A stretch of 64,000 nucleotides of DNA from Marinobacter piscis (GTDB lineage Bacteria; Pseudomonadota; Gammaproteobacteria; Pseudomonadales; Oleiphilaceae). The DNA lies in contig NZ_VCGX01000001.1 of the NCBI RefSeq assembly GCF_007671655.1, positions 62,001-126,000 on the forward strand. The letters are read 5' to 3'. Within the stretch, counting starts at the first letter, position 1, and each line of letters starts with the position of its first letter. Positions 29,465-38,265 of this stretch are shown here, one piece after another. Both the position numbers and the translations under genes were made by a program. The notes under the pieces are model-generated. The model made no database searches. It saw nothing but the letters and a program-made list of their open reading frames with translations, and had not been told where the DNA came from.

Positions 29465-30172
29465 ATGACACGTACATTCAGAACCGAAGTGTCCTCATCC
29501 CCCTGCATGCTGGGGGAGGACAACCCGGATATCATCCAGCATGAGCCAGCGTCACAGTCCACGGTCCTGCTTAATGGGCTCAGCCGCGTCTTTGGAATAA
29601 GACTTGGTGAGAACAAGGACTCTTCAGATGCCCGGTTTCTGAATGACCTTACTTGTCTGTTCCATCAGCAACGGGTTGATGTAGACGCGCAACTGGAGCA
29701 GCACGATACTCCCTGGGCCAATGTCTATCTGATCCAGTACGGTATCCTGCGCCTGTTCCGGGAGGCGCCCAACGGAAAAGTTGCGGTACATCACTTCTTT
29801 ACCGAAGGTGATCTGGTCTGGCCGGTGTTTGGTCGTAGCCGCACAGTTCGCAACACCCTTTGCCTTGCGACGGTTACACCTGCCACTGTCTGGGCGGCTG
29901 ATTTTTCCCAGTTCCGAGCGGCAATCCAGGCCCACGGGGAAGGTCTCTGGCCACAATTTGCGATGGCTCTGACCGAAGAACTGGCGGAGCTGACCAGTAT
30001 GCGGGAGTTTCGCAAGCACACCATGCCGGCCAGGGAACGCTACCAGCTACTGGTTGAGGAATATCCGGAACTGGTCAGGCGGGTGCCCGATAACCAGCTG
30101 GCTTCCTGGCTGGGGGTTGTGCCTGCTACTTTCTCACGCCTTAAATCCAGCACGGCAAAACCAAACAAATAA
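29465..30172 (+). CDS. Crp/Fnr family regulator with atypical recognition helix
   Basis: A 235-residue regulator: N-terminal cyclic-nucleotide-binding-like beta-roll (about 50-150; FTEGDLVWP corresponds to the phosphate-binding loop region), a long dimer helix, and a C-terminal winged helix (about 190-230). Its recognition helix reads PATFSRLKS. The Glu that contacts DNA in FNR (E in ETISR) is Ala221 here, while Ser224 and Arg225 are kept. It has no FNR-type N-terminal cysteine cluster. ATG at 29465 is chosen over a GTG at 29282 that would include the promoter. Its place suggests a role in denitrification, but it may not bind standard TTGAT half-sites. Confidence 0.85.
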   Translation: MTRTFRTEVSSSPCMLGEDNPDIIQHEPASQSTVLLNGLSRVFGIRLGENKDSSDARFLNDLTCLFHQQRVDVDAQLEQHDTPWANVYLIQYGILRLFREAPNGKVAVHHFFTEGDLVWPVFGRSRTVRNTLCLATVTPATVWAADFSQFRAAIQAHGEGLWPQFAMALTEELAELTSMREFRKHTMPARERYQLLVEEYPELVRRVPDNQLASWLGVVPATFSRLKSSTAKPNK

Positions 30173-30182
30173 GGAAAACAAT

Positions 30183-30686
30183 ATGACAGAAATACAGAAA
30201 ACGCCCACCTGGTCCTCACCGGATGATCAGCCTTTCCGGTATTTTATGCAGGTACGGTATGCGGAGTGCGATGCCCAGAAGGTGGTTTTCAATGCCCGCT
30301 ACGGGGACTACGTAGATCTTGCCGCTACTGAGTTTCTGCAAACTGTGTCTGATGACCACCCTGCAATAGAATCAGAATTCGATTATCAGGTGGTTAAACT
30401 GACCATAGAATGGAAGGCGCCAGCGCGCTCCCGCGACAAGCTGGAACTGTCGGTTCGCGCAACCCATCTGGGGAACACCTCCTTTGAGCTGACGATAGAC
30501 ATTCACAATGCAGAAACCGGGCAATACCTTGCCAGGGGCGAAATGATCGGGGTTGCCGTCGACCCGGAAACGCTGAGCAAAATCCCCATCCCGGAGGCGC
30601 TTAAAGAAGCCATGGAACAGGGCGCCAGAAACCGGCTTGTTGATCACGCGGGGCTTTTCACAGCCCCGCAGGCAAACAGAGCCTGA
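30183..30686 (+). CDS. Acyl-CoA thioesterase, 4-hydroxybenzoyl-CoA thioesterase (hot-dog) family
   Basis: A 167-residue single hot-dog domain. The catalytic region YAECDAQKVVFNARYGDYVDLA around residue 25 has the Asp of the 4HBT family followed by the N-x-x-Y/Y-x-D pattern. AAAGGAAAAC precedes the ATG, 10 bases after the crp-like gene, so both are probably cotranscribed. Its link with denitrification is not obvious. Substrate unknown. Its stop directly abuts the stop of the next gene. Confidence 0.88.
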   Translation: MTEIQKTPTWSSPDDQPFRYFMQVRYAECDAQKVVFNARYGDYVDLAATEFLQTVSDDHPAIESEFDYQVVKLTIEWKAPARSRDKLELSVRATHLGNTSFELTIDIHNAETGQYLARGEMIGVAVDPETLSKIPIPEALKEAMEQGARNRLVDHAGLFTAPQANRA

Positions 30687-31250
30687 TCAGAAGGCCCAGA
30701 CCATCGCCATCAACACCCCCCAGGCCAGCAAGGACGCGGCCATAACGGTGTAAGTAGCCGACATGGTAATCACATCGTTAGGGCTACGATGGCACAGTGC
30801 GCGAAGCCCCTGATACACAAGTGTGCACGACAAAGCCATAGCAACCAGCACCACAACAACACTGAACATCACGGCCGGCACCAGCAGCGCAAGTGAAGAC
30901 AGCCACAAAGGCACAGGCGCTATCGCCGCCAGCAAATACGCATTGTTATAACTGATCTCCAGCTTGTGGCCTTCTACGACTGCCTGTATCAGCCACCCCA
31001 TCACAAAGAAGGTTAATAACTCTGCCAGGAAAAGAATGGTGGTAATAAAGCGCCATTCCTTGCCCGCGAACCCGGGAAGAAAGTCATCCCCATAATGAGT
31101 TCCGGCATAATACAGGAGCACTGGCGGTAGCAGTGATAACGGCACCACAACAAACCAGGCAAGCACGGGAATGGAAAGCTGACGGCGCTGAAGTTCAGCC
31201 CAGCCTCCGTTGCTGGAAAACGGAAGTTTAAGCAAGCTTGAAACATTCAT
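30687..31250 (-). CDS. Yip1-family inner-membrane protein
   Basis: A 187-residue protein with five hydrophobic segments of the Yip1 type, beginning MNVSSLLKLPFSSNGGWAEL, with the W-x-x-L entry and LAAIAPVPLWLSSL in the middle. The ATG at 31250 has GGAGGTCCAAC in front. Function of bacterial Yip1-like proteins is not defined. It is transcribed towards the thioesterase, and the two stops meet as TGATCA. Confidence 0.75.
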   Translation of the reverse strand: MNVSSLLKLPFSSNGGWAELQRRQLSIPVLAWFVVVPLSLLPPVLLYYAGTHYGDDFLPGFAGKEWRFITTILFLAELLTFFVMGWLIQAVVEGHKLEISYNNAYLLAAIAPVPLWLSSLALLVPAVMFSVVVVLVAMALSCTLVYQGLRALCHRSPNDVITMSATYTVMAASLLAWGVLMAMVWAF

Positions 31251-31368
31251 GTTGGACCTCCTTGCTCTCGGGCGGAGGCATTTGCCTCTCGGGACAGCGT
31301 CTGTAATATTATCATCGTTTCTAACTACTCTTTTTAGGCGCAGAAAGCCTGACCGTCAACGTACCAGG

Positions 31369-32529
31369 ATGATCTTGAACAAGTCAGATACCCGGCGCAA
31401 ACCAAAAAACCAGACGTTCTGGGTGTTTTTCCCGGCAGCGAGCCTGCTGGCTGCCTTGGCCGTACCCCTGTCAGTCTGGGCTGTCTGGTCAGGCACGGGC
31501 TGGCCTGCGGGATTGCTTGGCACTGGTCATGGGCATGAGCTGATTTTTGGTTTCGCCCTGGCGGTTATCGCCGGTTATACTCTGGGCCCCCAGCCCGCCT
31601 CTGTTGTCTATCCCCTGTTTGGGCTTTGGCTGGCTGCACGGCTGAGCTGGTTCTTCTGGCCAGACAGCCTCCTGGCGCAAACTCTCAGCCCTGCCTTTAC
31701 CCTGCTGCTGGCCTGGCATGTTGTGCCGCGCTTCAATGCCGCCAAGAAGTGGCGAAACAAGATGGTTGGGCCCCTCATCCTCGTTCTCTGCCTATTGGCT
31801 GCACTGGTCGGGCTTGCCGAAGCACTCGGGCCATTTGATACGTCGTGGCTTCCGGGGCACTTGCAGCTGATGCACTCGGCGATCGCCGGATTACTCCTGC
31901 TGATGACCTTTATGGGCGGAAGAGTCATAGCACCTGCTGTTGCAGGCACTCTGGAAAAGAAAGGGATCCCTCTTGAAGCACGGGTTCAGCCACGGATTGA
32001 AGGGGCACTGATTGTAACGCTGGGCTGTACCGTTTTCCTGACAGCATTTCCGGCTGCCAACCCGGTTGCGGGCAGCCTTCTGGTGATTGCTTCGGGACTG
32101 ATCACCCTGCGAACCCTGCGCTGGAAGCTGTGGCTTTGCCCGGAAAGACCCGACTTACTGGTTCTGGGCCTGGGCTATGTATGGCTTGCTGTTGGTGCTT
32201 TGCTTACCGGCGCTGCATTGTTGTTGGGCAAGACTCCGGCACCGGCTTTGCATGTGATCACTATAGGCGCGCTTGGCGTCCTCTCCACCAGCATTATGCT
32301 GCGTTTAGCCTGGCAGCGCGGCCACCGTAAGCCACCGGCGACAACAGACGTTACACTTATCGCAACCCTTCTGTCCGGTGCTGCTATAAGCCGGCTTGTG
32401 GCCGGCAGCGCCCCTTTCAGCTCACCTGCACTTTTATGGCTCTCTGCAGGTTTATGGGCAGTGACCTACTTCTGGGTGTTTATAAGACTCCAAACCCTCA
32501 GAAAACATGCAAAAAAGCGGCAGAAATGA
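31369..32529 (+). CDS. nnrS: NnrS family heme-copper membrane protein (copy 1)
   Basis: A 386-residue protein with about 12 membrane helices. The NnrS signature GHGHELIFGFALAVIAGYTLG lies near residue 50, with a second half ending in helices rich in conserved Gly and His (HVITIGALGVLSTSIMLR). NnrS binds heme and copper and protects against NO-related stress. ATG at 31369 is chosen because the longer frame would overlap the divergent Yip1 gene. Copy 2 is at 36.4 kb; the two are diverged. Confidence 0.9.
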   Translation: MILNKSDTRRKPKNQTFWVFFPAASLLAALAVPLSVWAVWSGTGWPAGLLGTGHGHELIFGFALAVIAGYTLGPQPASVVYPLFGLWLAARLSWFFWPDSLLAQTLSPAFTLLLAWHVVPRFNAAKKWRNKMVGPLILVLCLLAALVGLAEALGPFDTSWLPGHLQLMHSAIAGLLLLMTFMGGRVIAPAVAGTLEKKGIPLEARVQPRIEGALIVTLGCTVFLTAFPAANPVAGSLLVIASGLITLRTLRWKLWLCPERPDLLVLGLGYVWLAVGALLTGAALLLGKTPAPALHVITIGALGVLSTSIMLRLAWQRGHRKPPATTDVTLIATLLSGAAISRLVAGSAPFSSPALLWLSAGLWAVTYFWVFIRLQTLRKHAKKRQK

Positions 32530-32677
32530 ATGGCTACCTCTCCTGCGCCAACTCAAAGTTTTGTTACCCAATTGGTAGTATTACCACTATAACCAATTGA
32601 AATAAAACGATTTTATCCACCTTAAAAAGAGCCCCTCTCTATAGCTGAAAGCCACTCCTGTCCCAGACACGCTTTCC

Positions 32678-32691
32678 TTGACAAATATCAT
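32678..32691 (+). promoter_or_regulatory. FNR/DNR box upstream of the narK pair
   Basis: TTGAC-AAAT-ATCAT matches the consensus at eight of ten positions. A -10-like CACAAT at 32715-32720 sets the box at about -42. A second palindrome (CATGAT-TG-ATCATG, 32690-32703) follows immediately. The box is 102 bases before the narK start. Confidence 0.65.
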
Positions 32692-32786
32692 GATTGATCA
32701 TGAGCTTCACTTAGCACAATAGTGTCATTAAGCCCGACAACCACATTCATTGGGGGTCAGGGCATGCTAACCAAGGGGGCATTTTT

Positions 32787-34379
32787 ATGGCTAAAACCAA
32801 CGCTGATATCGAACACTGGGATGTCGAAAGCGAGGAATTCTGGGAACGGGAAGGCAAGGGCATTGCGTCCCGCAACCTGTGGATATCTATTCCAAGTCTG
32901 ATGATGGGGTTTGCCATCTGGCTGATGTGGGGAATGATCACCACACAGATGCAGAGTCTGGGCTTCCCTTTCAGTATTGATCAGCTTTTCAGTCTGTCTG
33001 CAATCGCAGGCCTTTCGGGCGCCACGCTGCGGATTCCAGCGTCGTTCATGATCAAAATTGCCGGTGGCCGGAACACGGTTTTCCTGACCACAGCTCTGCT
33101 GATGATCCCGGCAGCCGGAACCGGCTTCGCCCTGATGAACCCGGACACTCCGTTTATTGTGTTCCAGGCACTGGCACTGCTCTCTGGCATTGGTGGTGGT
33201 AACTTTGCCTGCTCCATGAGCAATATCAGCGCTTTCTACCCCAAGAACAGACAGGGTTATGGCCTGGGAATGAACGCCGGGCTTGGTAACTTTGGCGTTA
33301 CCACTATGCAGATTCTGATCCCGTTGGTGATGACGGCGGGCGTATTCGGCGTTCTTGCCGGCGACTCCATGCAACTACAAAGCCCCAGCGGCACGCTCAT
33401 TGGGCGCATAGAGGCAGGCACCGACACCTGGATCCAGAACGCCGGATTTATCTGGCTGGTTTTTCTGATTCCCCTGGCCTTCGCCGGCTGGTTCGGCATG
33501 AATAACCTGAAGGTGGTTACCCCGAACCCGGGTAGCCCGGCTTCTGCGTTTGGTAAAATTCTCGGGCTTTACGGTGTGGGAATTCTCACATCTGTAATCG
33601 GCGTCTGGGCGCTGAGCATCATGAACATGTGGCTCGCCCTGCCACTGACCATTATTTTGACCGTAGTTCTGCTACGGCTGATCCCCGGTAAAATCAAGCC
33701 AAACATCAAGAACCAGTTTGCCATCTTTGGCAATAAGCACACCTGGTCCATGACTGTGCTGTACATCCTGACCTTTGGCTCGTTCATTGGTTTCTCGGCA
33801 GCACTGCCCCTGTCGATCAGCGTTATTTTTGGCAACATGATGGAGGTAGCAGCAGACGGCACCGTAACCCGCGTTGTGAACCCGGACGCCCCCAGCGCAA
33901 TGACCTGGGCCTGGATGGGGCCGTTCGTAGGCGCCCTCATCCGCCCGGTCGGGGGCTGGATTTCCGACAAAATGGGGGGATCGATCGTTACCCAGATCAT
34001 CTCTGTCATCATGGTTGTGGCATCCGTGGCAACCGGTTATGTAATGATGCTGGCTTATAACTCCACCGATCCGAACAACTACTTTGCCCTGTTCCTGATT
34101 CTGTTCATCGTGCTGTTCGCCGCCAGCGGCATTGGCAACGGCTCCACCTTCCGCAGCATCGGTTACATTTTTGACCAGCAACAAAAAGGCCCTGTCCTCG
34201 GGTGGACCAGCGCCATTGCCGCCTATGGTGCCTTTATTGCACCCAAACTTATGGGCCAGCAAATCCAGGCGGGCACACCGGAACTGGCCATGTACGGCTT
34301 CGCAGTGTTCTACGCACTCTGCCTGGTGGTGAACTGGTGGTTCTATCTGCGCAAAGGCGCCTACATCAAAAACCCGTAA
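32787..34379 (+). CDS. narK: Nitrate/nitrite MFS transporter, NarK2 type
   Basis: A 530-residue major facilitator protein with 12 helices. The nitrate signature is present in NLWISIPSLMMGFAIW-adjacent TM1 and in GLGMNAGLGNFGVTTMQ (TM5), and its partner GIGNGSTFRSIGY (TM11). A soluble acidic N-terminus (DIEHWDVESEEFWE) and a longer periplasmic loop distinguish it from the next gene. This type is usually a nitrate/nitrite antiporter needed for respiratory nitrate supply. AAGGGGG precedes the ATG. Confidence 0.92.
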   Translation: MAKTNADIEHWDVESEEFWEREGKGIASRNLWISIPSLMMGFAIWLMWGMITTQMQSLGFPFSIDQLFSLSAIAGLSGATLRIPASFMIKIAGGRNTVFLTTALLMIPAAGTGFALMNPDTPFIVFQALALLSGIGGGNFACSMSNISAFYPKNRQGYGLGMNAGLGNFGVTTMQILIPLVMTAGVFGVLAGDSMQLQSPSGTLIGRIEAGTDTWIQNAGFIWLVFLIPLAFAGWFGMNNLKVVTPNPGSPASAFGKILGLYGVGILTSVIGVWALSIMNMWLALPLTIILTVVLLRLIPGKIKPNIKNQFAIFGNKHTWSMTVLYILTFGSFIGFSAALPLSISVIFGNMMEVAADGTVTRVVNPDAPSAMTWAWMGPFVGALIRPVGGWISDKMGGSIVTQIISVIMVVASVATGYVMMLAYNSTDPNNYFALFLILFIVLFAASGIGNGSTFRSIGYIFDQQQKGPVLGWTSAIAAYGAFIAPKLMGQQIQAGTPELAMYGFAVFYALCLVVNWWFYLRKGAYIKNP

Positions 34380-34439
34380 TGCATGTGTTCCAGGCCGGCG
34401 AACTCGCGCCGGCCAAAATCGACAGGGAGTAACATCACG

Positions 34440-35780
34440 ATGATCGTGCCAACCAAAACGCAGCAGCATCGCGCACTTGGCCTTTCCACCCTGGCCTTCA
34501 CACTCTGCTTTGCTGTATGGACAATTTTTTCCATTATCGGCATCCGCATTGCTGAAGACCTGGGTCTTTCAGACACTCAGCTTGGCCTGCTAATGGCCAC
34601 CCCCATCCTGACGGGTTCAATCAGTCGTCTGTTTCTGGGCATCTGGACAGACCGCTACGGCGGTCGCTGGGTGTTCGGCATACTCATGCTTACCACGGCT
34701 GCATGCGTTTACCTGCTGACTTTTGCCACGACTTACCCGATGTTGCTGGTTGGCGCCCTGGGGGTTGGCCTTGCCGGTGGCTCGTTTATTGTAGGTGTTG
34801 CCTACGCAGCGGCCTGGTTTGAACCAGCCCGCCAGGGCACAGCACTGGGAATTTTCGGAGCGGGTAACGTAGGGTCTGCAGTCACCAACTTCGGCGCTCC
34901 TTTCCTGCTGGTCGCACTTGGCTGGGAAGCTACCGCGCAGGTCTACGCCACCGTGCTGGCGATTATGGGTGTCGCCTTTATCCTGCTGGCCAAAGAGGAC
35001 CCGGTTTCTGCTAACCGTAAGAAAGACGAAGAGCAACGGTCGTTTCTTGAGCAAATGGCTCCGCTCAAAGACCTGCGGGTCTGGCGCTTTTCGCTTTATT
35101 ACTTTTTCGTTTTCGGGGCCTTTGTCGCGCTGGCACTATGGCTCCCGCACTATCTGATCGGCGTTTACGGCCTGGATATCCGCACAGCGGGCATGATTGC
35201 CGCGCTCTACACCATCCCTGCTTCCCTGTTCCGTATCCTTGGCGGCTGGATGTCTGACCGTTTTGGTGCCCGGCGTGTGATGTACTGGACGTTTATTGCC
35301 TCGGTGGTCTCTACCTTTCTGCTGAGCTACCCACCCACAGACTATATTGTGCACGGTATTGACGGTGACATCAGCTTCACACTGGAAGTAAATCTGCCTG
35401 TATTTATTGTCCTGATTTTCACCCTGGGCTTTTTCATGTCTCTGGGAAAAGCGGCCGTTTATAAACACATTCCTGTGTACTACCCGATGCACGTAGGCGC
35501 TGTTGGTGGTGTCGTTGGCATGATTGGCGGGCTTGGTGGTTTTATTCTGCCACTGACCTTTGGCGTCCTGAACGACGTAACCGGCATCTGGCAGAGTAAC
35601 TTTATGCTGATGTTTGTGATTGTTGCCGCCGCCCTGGCGTGGATGCATTACGCCATCCGTTCCGCTGAACGGGTCGAGTGGGCAGCCAATGAAGAACAGA
35701 CCGATTTGCCGGAACTGGCATCGCCTCAGCTCTTCTACCCTTTAAACCGCCAGCCGGACGAGGACAAGAGTACAAACTGA
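34440..35780 (+). CDS. narK: Nitrate/nitrite MFS transporter, NarK1/NasA type
   Basis: A 446-residue 12-helix MFS protein with the nitrate signatures GTALGIFGAGNVGSAVTNFG (TM5) and GAVGGVVGMIGGLGGFILP (TM11). This type is often a nitrate/proton symporter. It begins 60 bases after the first transporter and GGGAG precedes the ATG. Tandem NarK1/NarK2 pairs normally precede narGHJI; here no nitrate reductase genes follow in the window. Confidence 0.92.
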   Translation: MIVPTKTQQHRALGLSTLAFTLCFAVWTIFSIIGIRIAEDLGLSDTQLGLLMATPILTGSISRLFLGIWTDRYGGRWVFGILMLTTAACVYLLTFATTYPMLLVGALGVGLAGGSFIVGVAYAAAWFEPARQGTALGIFGAGNVGSAVTNFGAPFLLVALGWEATAQVYATVLAIMGVAFILLAKEDPVSANRKKDEEQRSFLEQMAPLKDLRVWRFSLYYFFVFGAFVALALWLPHYLIGVYGLDIRTAGMIAALYTIPASLFRILGGWMSDRFGARRVMYWTFIASVVSTFLLSYPPTDYIVHGIDGDISFTLEVNLPVFIVLIFTLGFFMSLGKAAVYKHIPVYYPMHVGAVGGVVGMIGGLGGFILPLTFGVLNDVTGIWQSNFMLMFVIVAAALAWMHYAIRSAERVEWAANEEQTDLPELASPQLFYPLNRQPDEDKSTN

Positions 35781-35791
35781 TGGCAGCATAG

Positions 35792-35826
35792 AAGCCGGTG
35801 GCCGCTACTTGCGCGGCCACCGGCTT
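35792..35826. terminator. Long hairpin after the narK pair
   Basis: A perfect 13-bp stem (AAGCCGGTGGCCG / CGGCCACCGGCTT) with a 9-base loop sits between the convergent narK and sirB2 genes. Only two or three T residues follow on either strand, but stem strength and position favour a two-way terminator. Confidence 0.7.
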
Positions 35827-35860
35827 GTTACTCCGGCGCAACCTGAGCGTTGGTCACTAC

Positions 35861-36238
35861 TCAGAAAATAACCGGCTTGGCCATGGCCAGGTGAAAGATA
35901 GCCGATACCTGCAGTAAAGCCAGAACCGCTGCCACTACGCGCACCGGGCGGGACACAGTCACTTTCAGAGCAAACAGACCGGCGGCAATGTAGCCCAGAA
36001 GCAACAGGATTTTGCCCAGTAGCCAGCCCTGAGTCAGTGGGTTCCAGCTACCGGCTACCAACAGGCTGATGGCAGCAACAAGCAGTATTGTGTCGTTGGC
36101 ATGGGGAATCCAGCGCAGCGGGGTCTGACGCCAGGCCGGCTTTCCTACAGCATCCAGCAGTAAGCGTAAGGCAAACAGGGCCACTGTAAGATAGGCTGTG
36201 GTCATGTGAAGATGCTTCAGGATCAGGTAAGTGCTCAT
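35861..36238 (-). CDS. SirB2 family membrane protein
   Basis: A 125-residue protein with four hydrophobic segments starting MSTYLILKHLHMTTAYLTV, which is the conserved KxLHM opening of the SirB family. LRWIPHANDTILLVAA in the middle is also conserved. The histidines H9/H11 and H47-region are at membrane edges. Function undetermined; close relatives are often found near nitrate or NO genes. Confidence 0.85.
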   Translation of the reverse strand: MSTYLILKHLHMTTAYLTVALFALRLLLDAVGKPAWRQTPLRWIPHANDTILLVAAISLLVAGSWNPLTQGWLLGKILLLLGYIAAGLFALKVTVSRPVRVVAAVLALLQVSAIFHLAMAKPVIF

Positions 36239-36364
36239 AAATCATTCCATTGTGAATCAAAACGATAGCGGCATTGTACGCAAAAATACTACCAATCGGG
36301 TATGTTATTTCTGATCCGCTACATTTAACATATAAACAACATATATGTATTAGCAGGAACGAAC

Positions 36365-37549
36365 ATGCAGGCTATACCAACGACAGATCAGGCCACCTCC
36401 CCCAGCGTCAGCCAGCTTTTCGGCTACCCTTTTCGCATTTTCTTTCTCTCGATGACCATCCTGGCACTACTGGTCATCCCCCTTTGGGTTTTACAGGTAA
36501 CCGGTGCTATTAACCTGCCCCTGGCAATGCCGGGGCTGTTCTGGCATCAGCACGAAATGCTGTTTGGTTTTCTGTCCGCCGCCATAGCCGGATTCCTGCT
36601 GACCGCTGTTTGTGTCTGGACACAGACAGAGCGTACCCACGGTTTCCGACTGGTATTACTGTGGGGCGTCTGGCTGGCCGGGCGTCTGCTCCTGGCACTG
36701 GGAGCTGACCTGCCAGACTGGCTGATTCAGGGGTTCAACCTGGCCTTCCTGCCGCTGGTCATGCTGGATGCCGGCTGGCGTATCTGGCACGCCAGACAAA
36801 AACGCCAGATTATGATCATGGTGGTTCTGGGCTTGCTGTGGCTGATGCAGATAGGGTTTGTTACCCGTCTGGACATGGCCTACAGCCATGGCGCACTGAT
36901 TATGGCCCTGGCGTTGATCAGCATTGTCGGCGGCCGCATTACACCTGCATTCACAACCGGCTGGCTGCGCAAGCAGGGGCTGGACCCCAGCGCCATAAAA
37001 ACCAGCCCGGGGCTGGATATGGCCACATTATTCTCCATGATTTTACTGACCGCTTCGCTGGTGACTGGGTGGCAGACCCTTACCGGTATTCTCGCGGTCA
37101 TTGCCGGTACCCTTACACTGATTCGTCTTTATAACTGGAAAGGCTGGCTGGCCCGCACGGAACCCCTCTTATGGGTACTTCACCTCTCCATCCTGTGGGT
37201 ACCGGTTTCGCTGTATCTGCTGGCAGGCACGCTGTTCGCTGACTGGCCTTCAAACGCATGGAGCCACGCGGCCGGCACAGGCGCTATCAGCTGCCTGATC
37301 CTGGGTGTTATAGCCCGGGTAACGCTTGGACATACTGGCCGCCCGCTTGTGCTTCCCAAAGGCATGGTGATTGCCTTTATAGCAGTGCAGTTGTCAGCAC
37401 TGATTCGTGTGGTTACCGCTTTCGACATCATTCCCTGGCACCCTGGAATTGGCAGCAGCAGCCTGCTCTTTATTTTTGCCTACGGAATGTATCTGGTGCG
37501 CTATACCCGGATAATTGCCAGCCCCAGACCGGATGGCCGTGCAGGCTGA
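36365..37549 (+). CDS. nnrS: NnrS family heme-copper membrane protein (copy 2)
   Basis: A 394-residue, 12-helix protein with the NnrS hallmark FWHQHEMLFGFLSAAIAGFLL near residue 60 and the half-way ALALISIVGGRITPAFT motif, plus GTGAISCLILGVIARVTLGHTGR near the end. It is closer to typical NnrS than copy 1, since it keeps HxHEMLFGF. NnrS lowers NO-induced metabolic damage. The promoter region (36239-36364) is AT rich with a perfect ACATATATGT palindrome but no convincing FNR box. A terminator follows. Confidence 0.93.
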   Translation: MQAIPTTDQATSPSVSQLFGYPFRIFFLSMTILALLVIPLWVLQVTGAINLPLAMPGLFWHQHEMLFGFLSAAIAGFLLTAVCVWTQTERTHGFRLVLLWGVWLAGRLLLALGADLPDWLIQGFNLAFLPLVMLDAGWRIWHARQKRQIMIMVVLGLLWLMQIGFVTRLDMAYSHGALIMALALISIVGGRITPAFTTGWLRKQGLDPSAIKTSPGLDMATLFSMILLTASLVTGWQTLTGILAVIAGTLTLIRLYNWKGWLARTEPLLWVLHLSILWVPVSLYLLAGTLFADWPSNAWSHAAGTGAISCLILGVIARVTLGHTGRPLVLPKGMVIAFIAVQLSALIRVVTAFDIIPWHPGIGSSSLLFIFAYGMYLVRYTRIIASPRPDGRAG

Positions 37550-37568
37550 CAGCCGCTGCCGTCTTTGA

Positions 37569-37602
37569 AGGGCAGGTTCGTGGGGAGCCTGCCCTTTTTT
37601 TA
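37569..37602 (+). terminator. Rho-independent terminator after nnrS copy 2
   Basis: An 8-bp stem (AGGGCAGG / CCTGCCCT) with an 11-base loop is followed by seven T residues. It lies 20 bases after the nnrS stop. Confidence 0.9.
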
Positions 37603-37744
37603 TCTGCCCTTCCTGCTCGTAAACAGACAGCTTGCTTGCAACTCAGCCGTTTAAGCGTTAATTATCCACTAATGGTCAATAGCAACCGGTGAAATAAACG
37701 GTAAAGTATCCTTCATATCATTCTGTAACAGAGACTACGGCAAT

Positions 37745-38254
37745 ATGAACCCGGATCATTTTGATAAAGAAGACCTGATAAAATGCGGTCATGGCGATCT
37801 GTTCCCGGGCGCCATGCGGCTGCCCATAGACGAAATGCTGATGGTTGACCGTATCACCCATATAGCCGACGACGACGGCCTGTATGGTAAAGGCAGTCTG
37901 GTGGCAGAGCTGGACATCAACCCGGACCTCTGGTTTTTCAAAGTGCACTTTGTAGACGACCCGGTGATGCCTGGCTGCCTTGGGCTTGATGCCATGTGGC
38001 AGTTAGTCGGTTTTTTCCTGGCCTGGGGCGGTGGTGAAGGCAAAGGCCGCGCTCTGGGATCTGGAGAAGTAAAGTTCACCGGTCAGGTTCTGCCGACCAA
38101 TAAAAAAGTGCGCTATTACCTCGATATCAAGCGTGTGGTCAGACGTAAGCTTACTCTGGCCATTGCAGATGGACGCATGGAAGTGGATGGCCGGGAAATC
38201 TACACAGCCAAAGACCTTCGGGTTGGTATGTTCACTTCCACCGACGATTTTTAG
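37745..38254 (+). CDS. fabA: 3-hydroxydecanoyl-ACP dehydratase/isomerase
   Basis: A 169-residue hot-dog enzyme that dehydrates 3-hydroxydecanoyl-ACP and isomerises the trans-2 to the cis-3 product, starting unsaturated fatty acid synthesis. The catalytic His and Asp lie in [20 protein letters not shown], split near residues 60-80; the length equals that of the family. fabB follows after 11 bases, the usual fabAB operon. No FabR or FadR site was recognised upstream. Confidence 0.97.
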   Translation: MNPDHFDKEDLIKCGHGDLFPGAMRLPIDEMLMVDRITHIADDDGLYGKGSLVAELDINPDLWFFKVHFVDDPVMPGCLGLDAMWQLVGFFLAWGGGEGKGRALGSGEVKFTGQVLPTNKKVRYYLDIKRVVRRKLTLAIADGRMEVDGREIYTAKDLRVGMFTSTDDF

Positions 38255-38265
38255 GAGCTAACAAG

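Noticed and set aside
31210..31368. N-terminal extension of nnrS copy 1
   Set aside because: It overlaps the divergent Yip1 gene start and has no membrane-protein character.
36319..36333. CTGAT-CCGC-TACAT as an FNR box before nnrS copy 2
   Set aside because: The second half matches only two of five positions and the spacing to the start is unremarkable.
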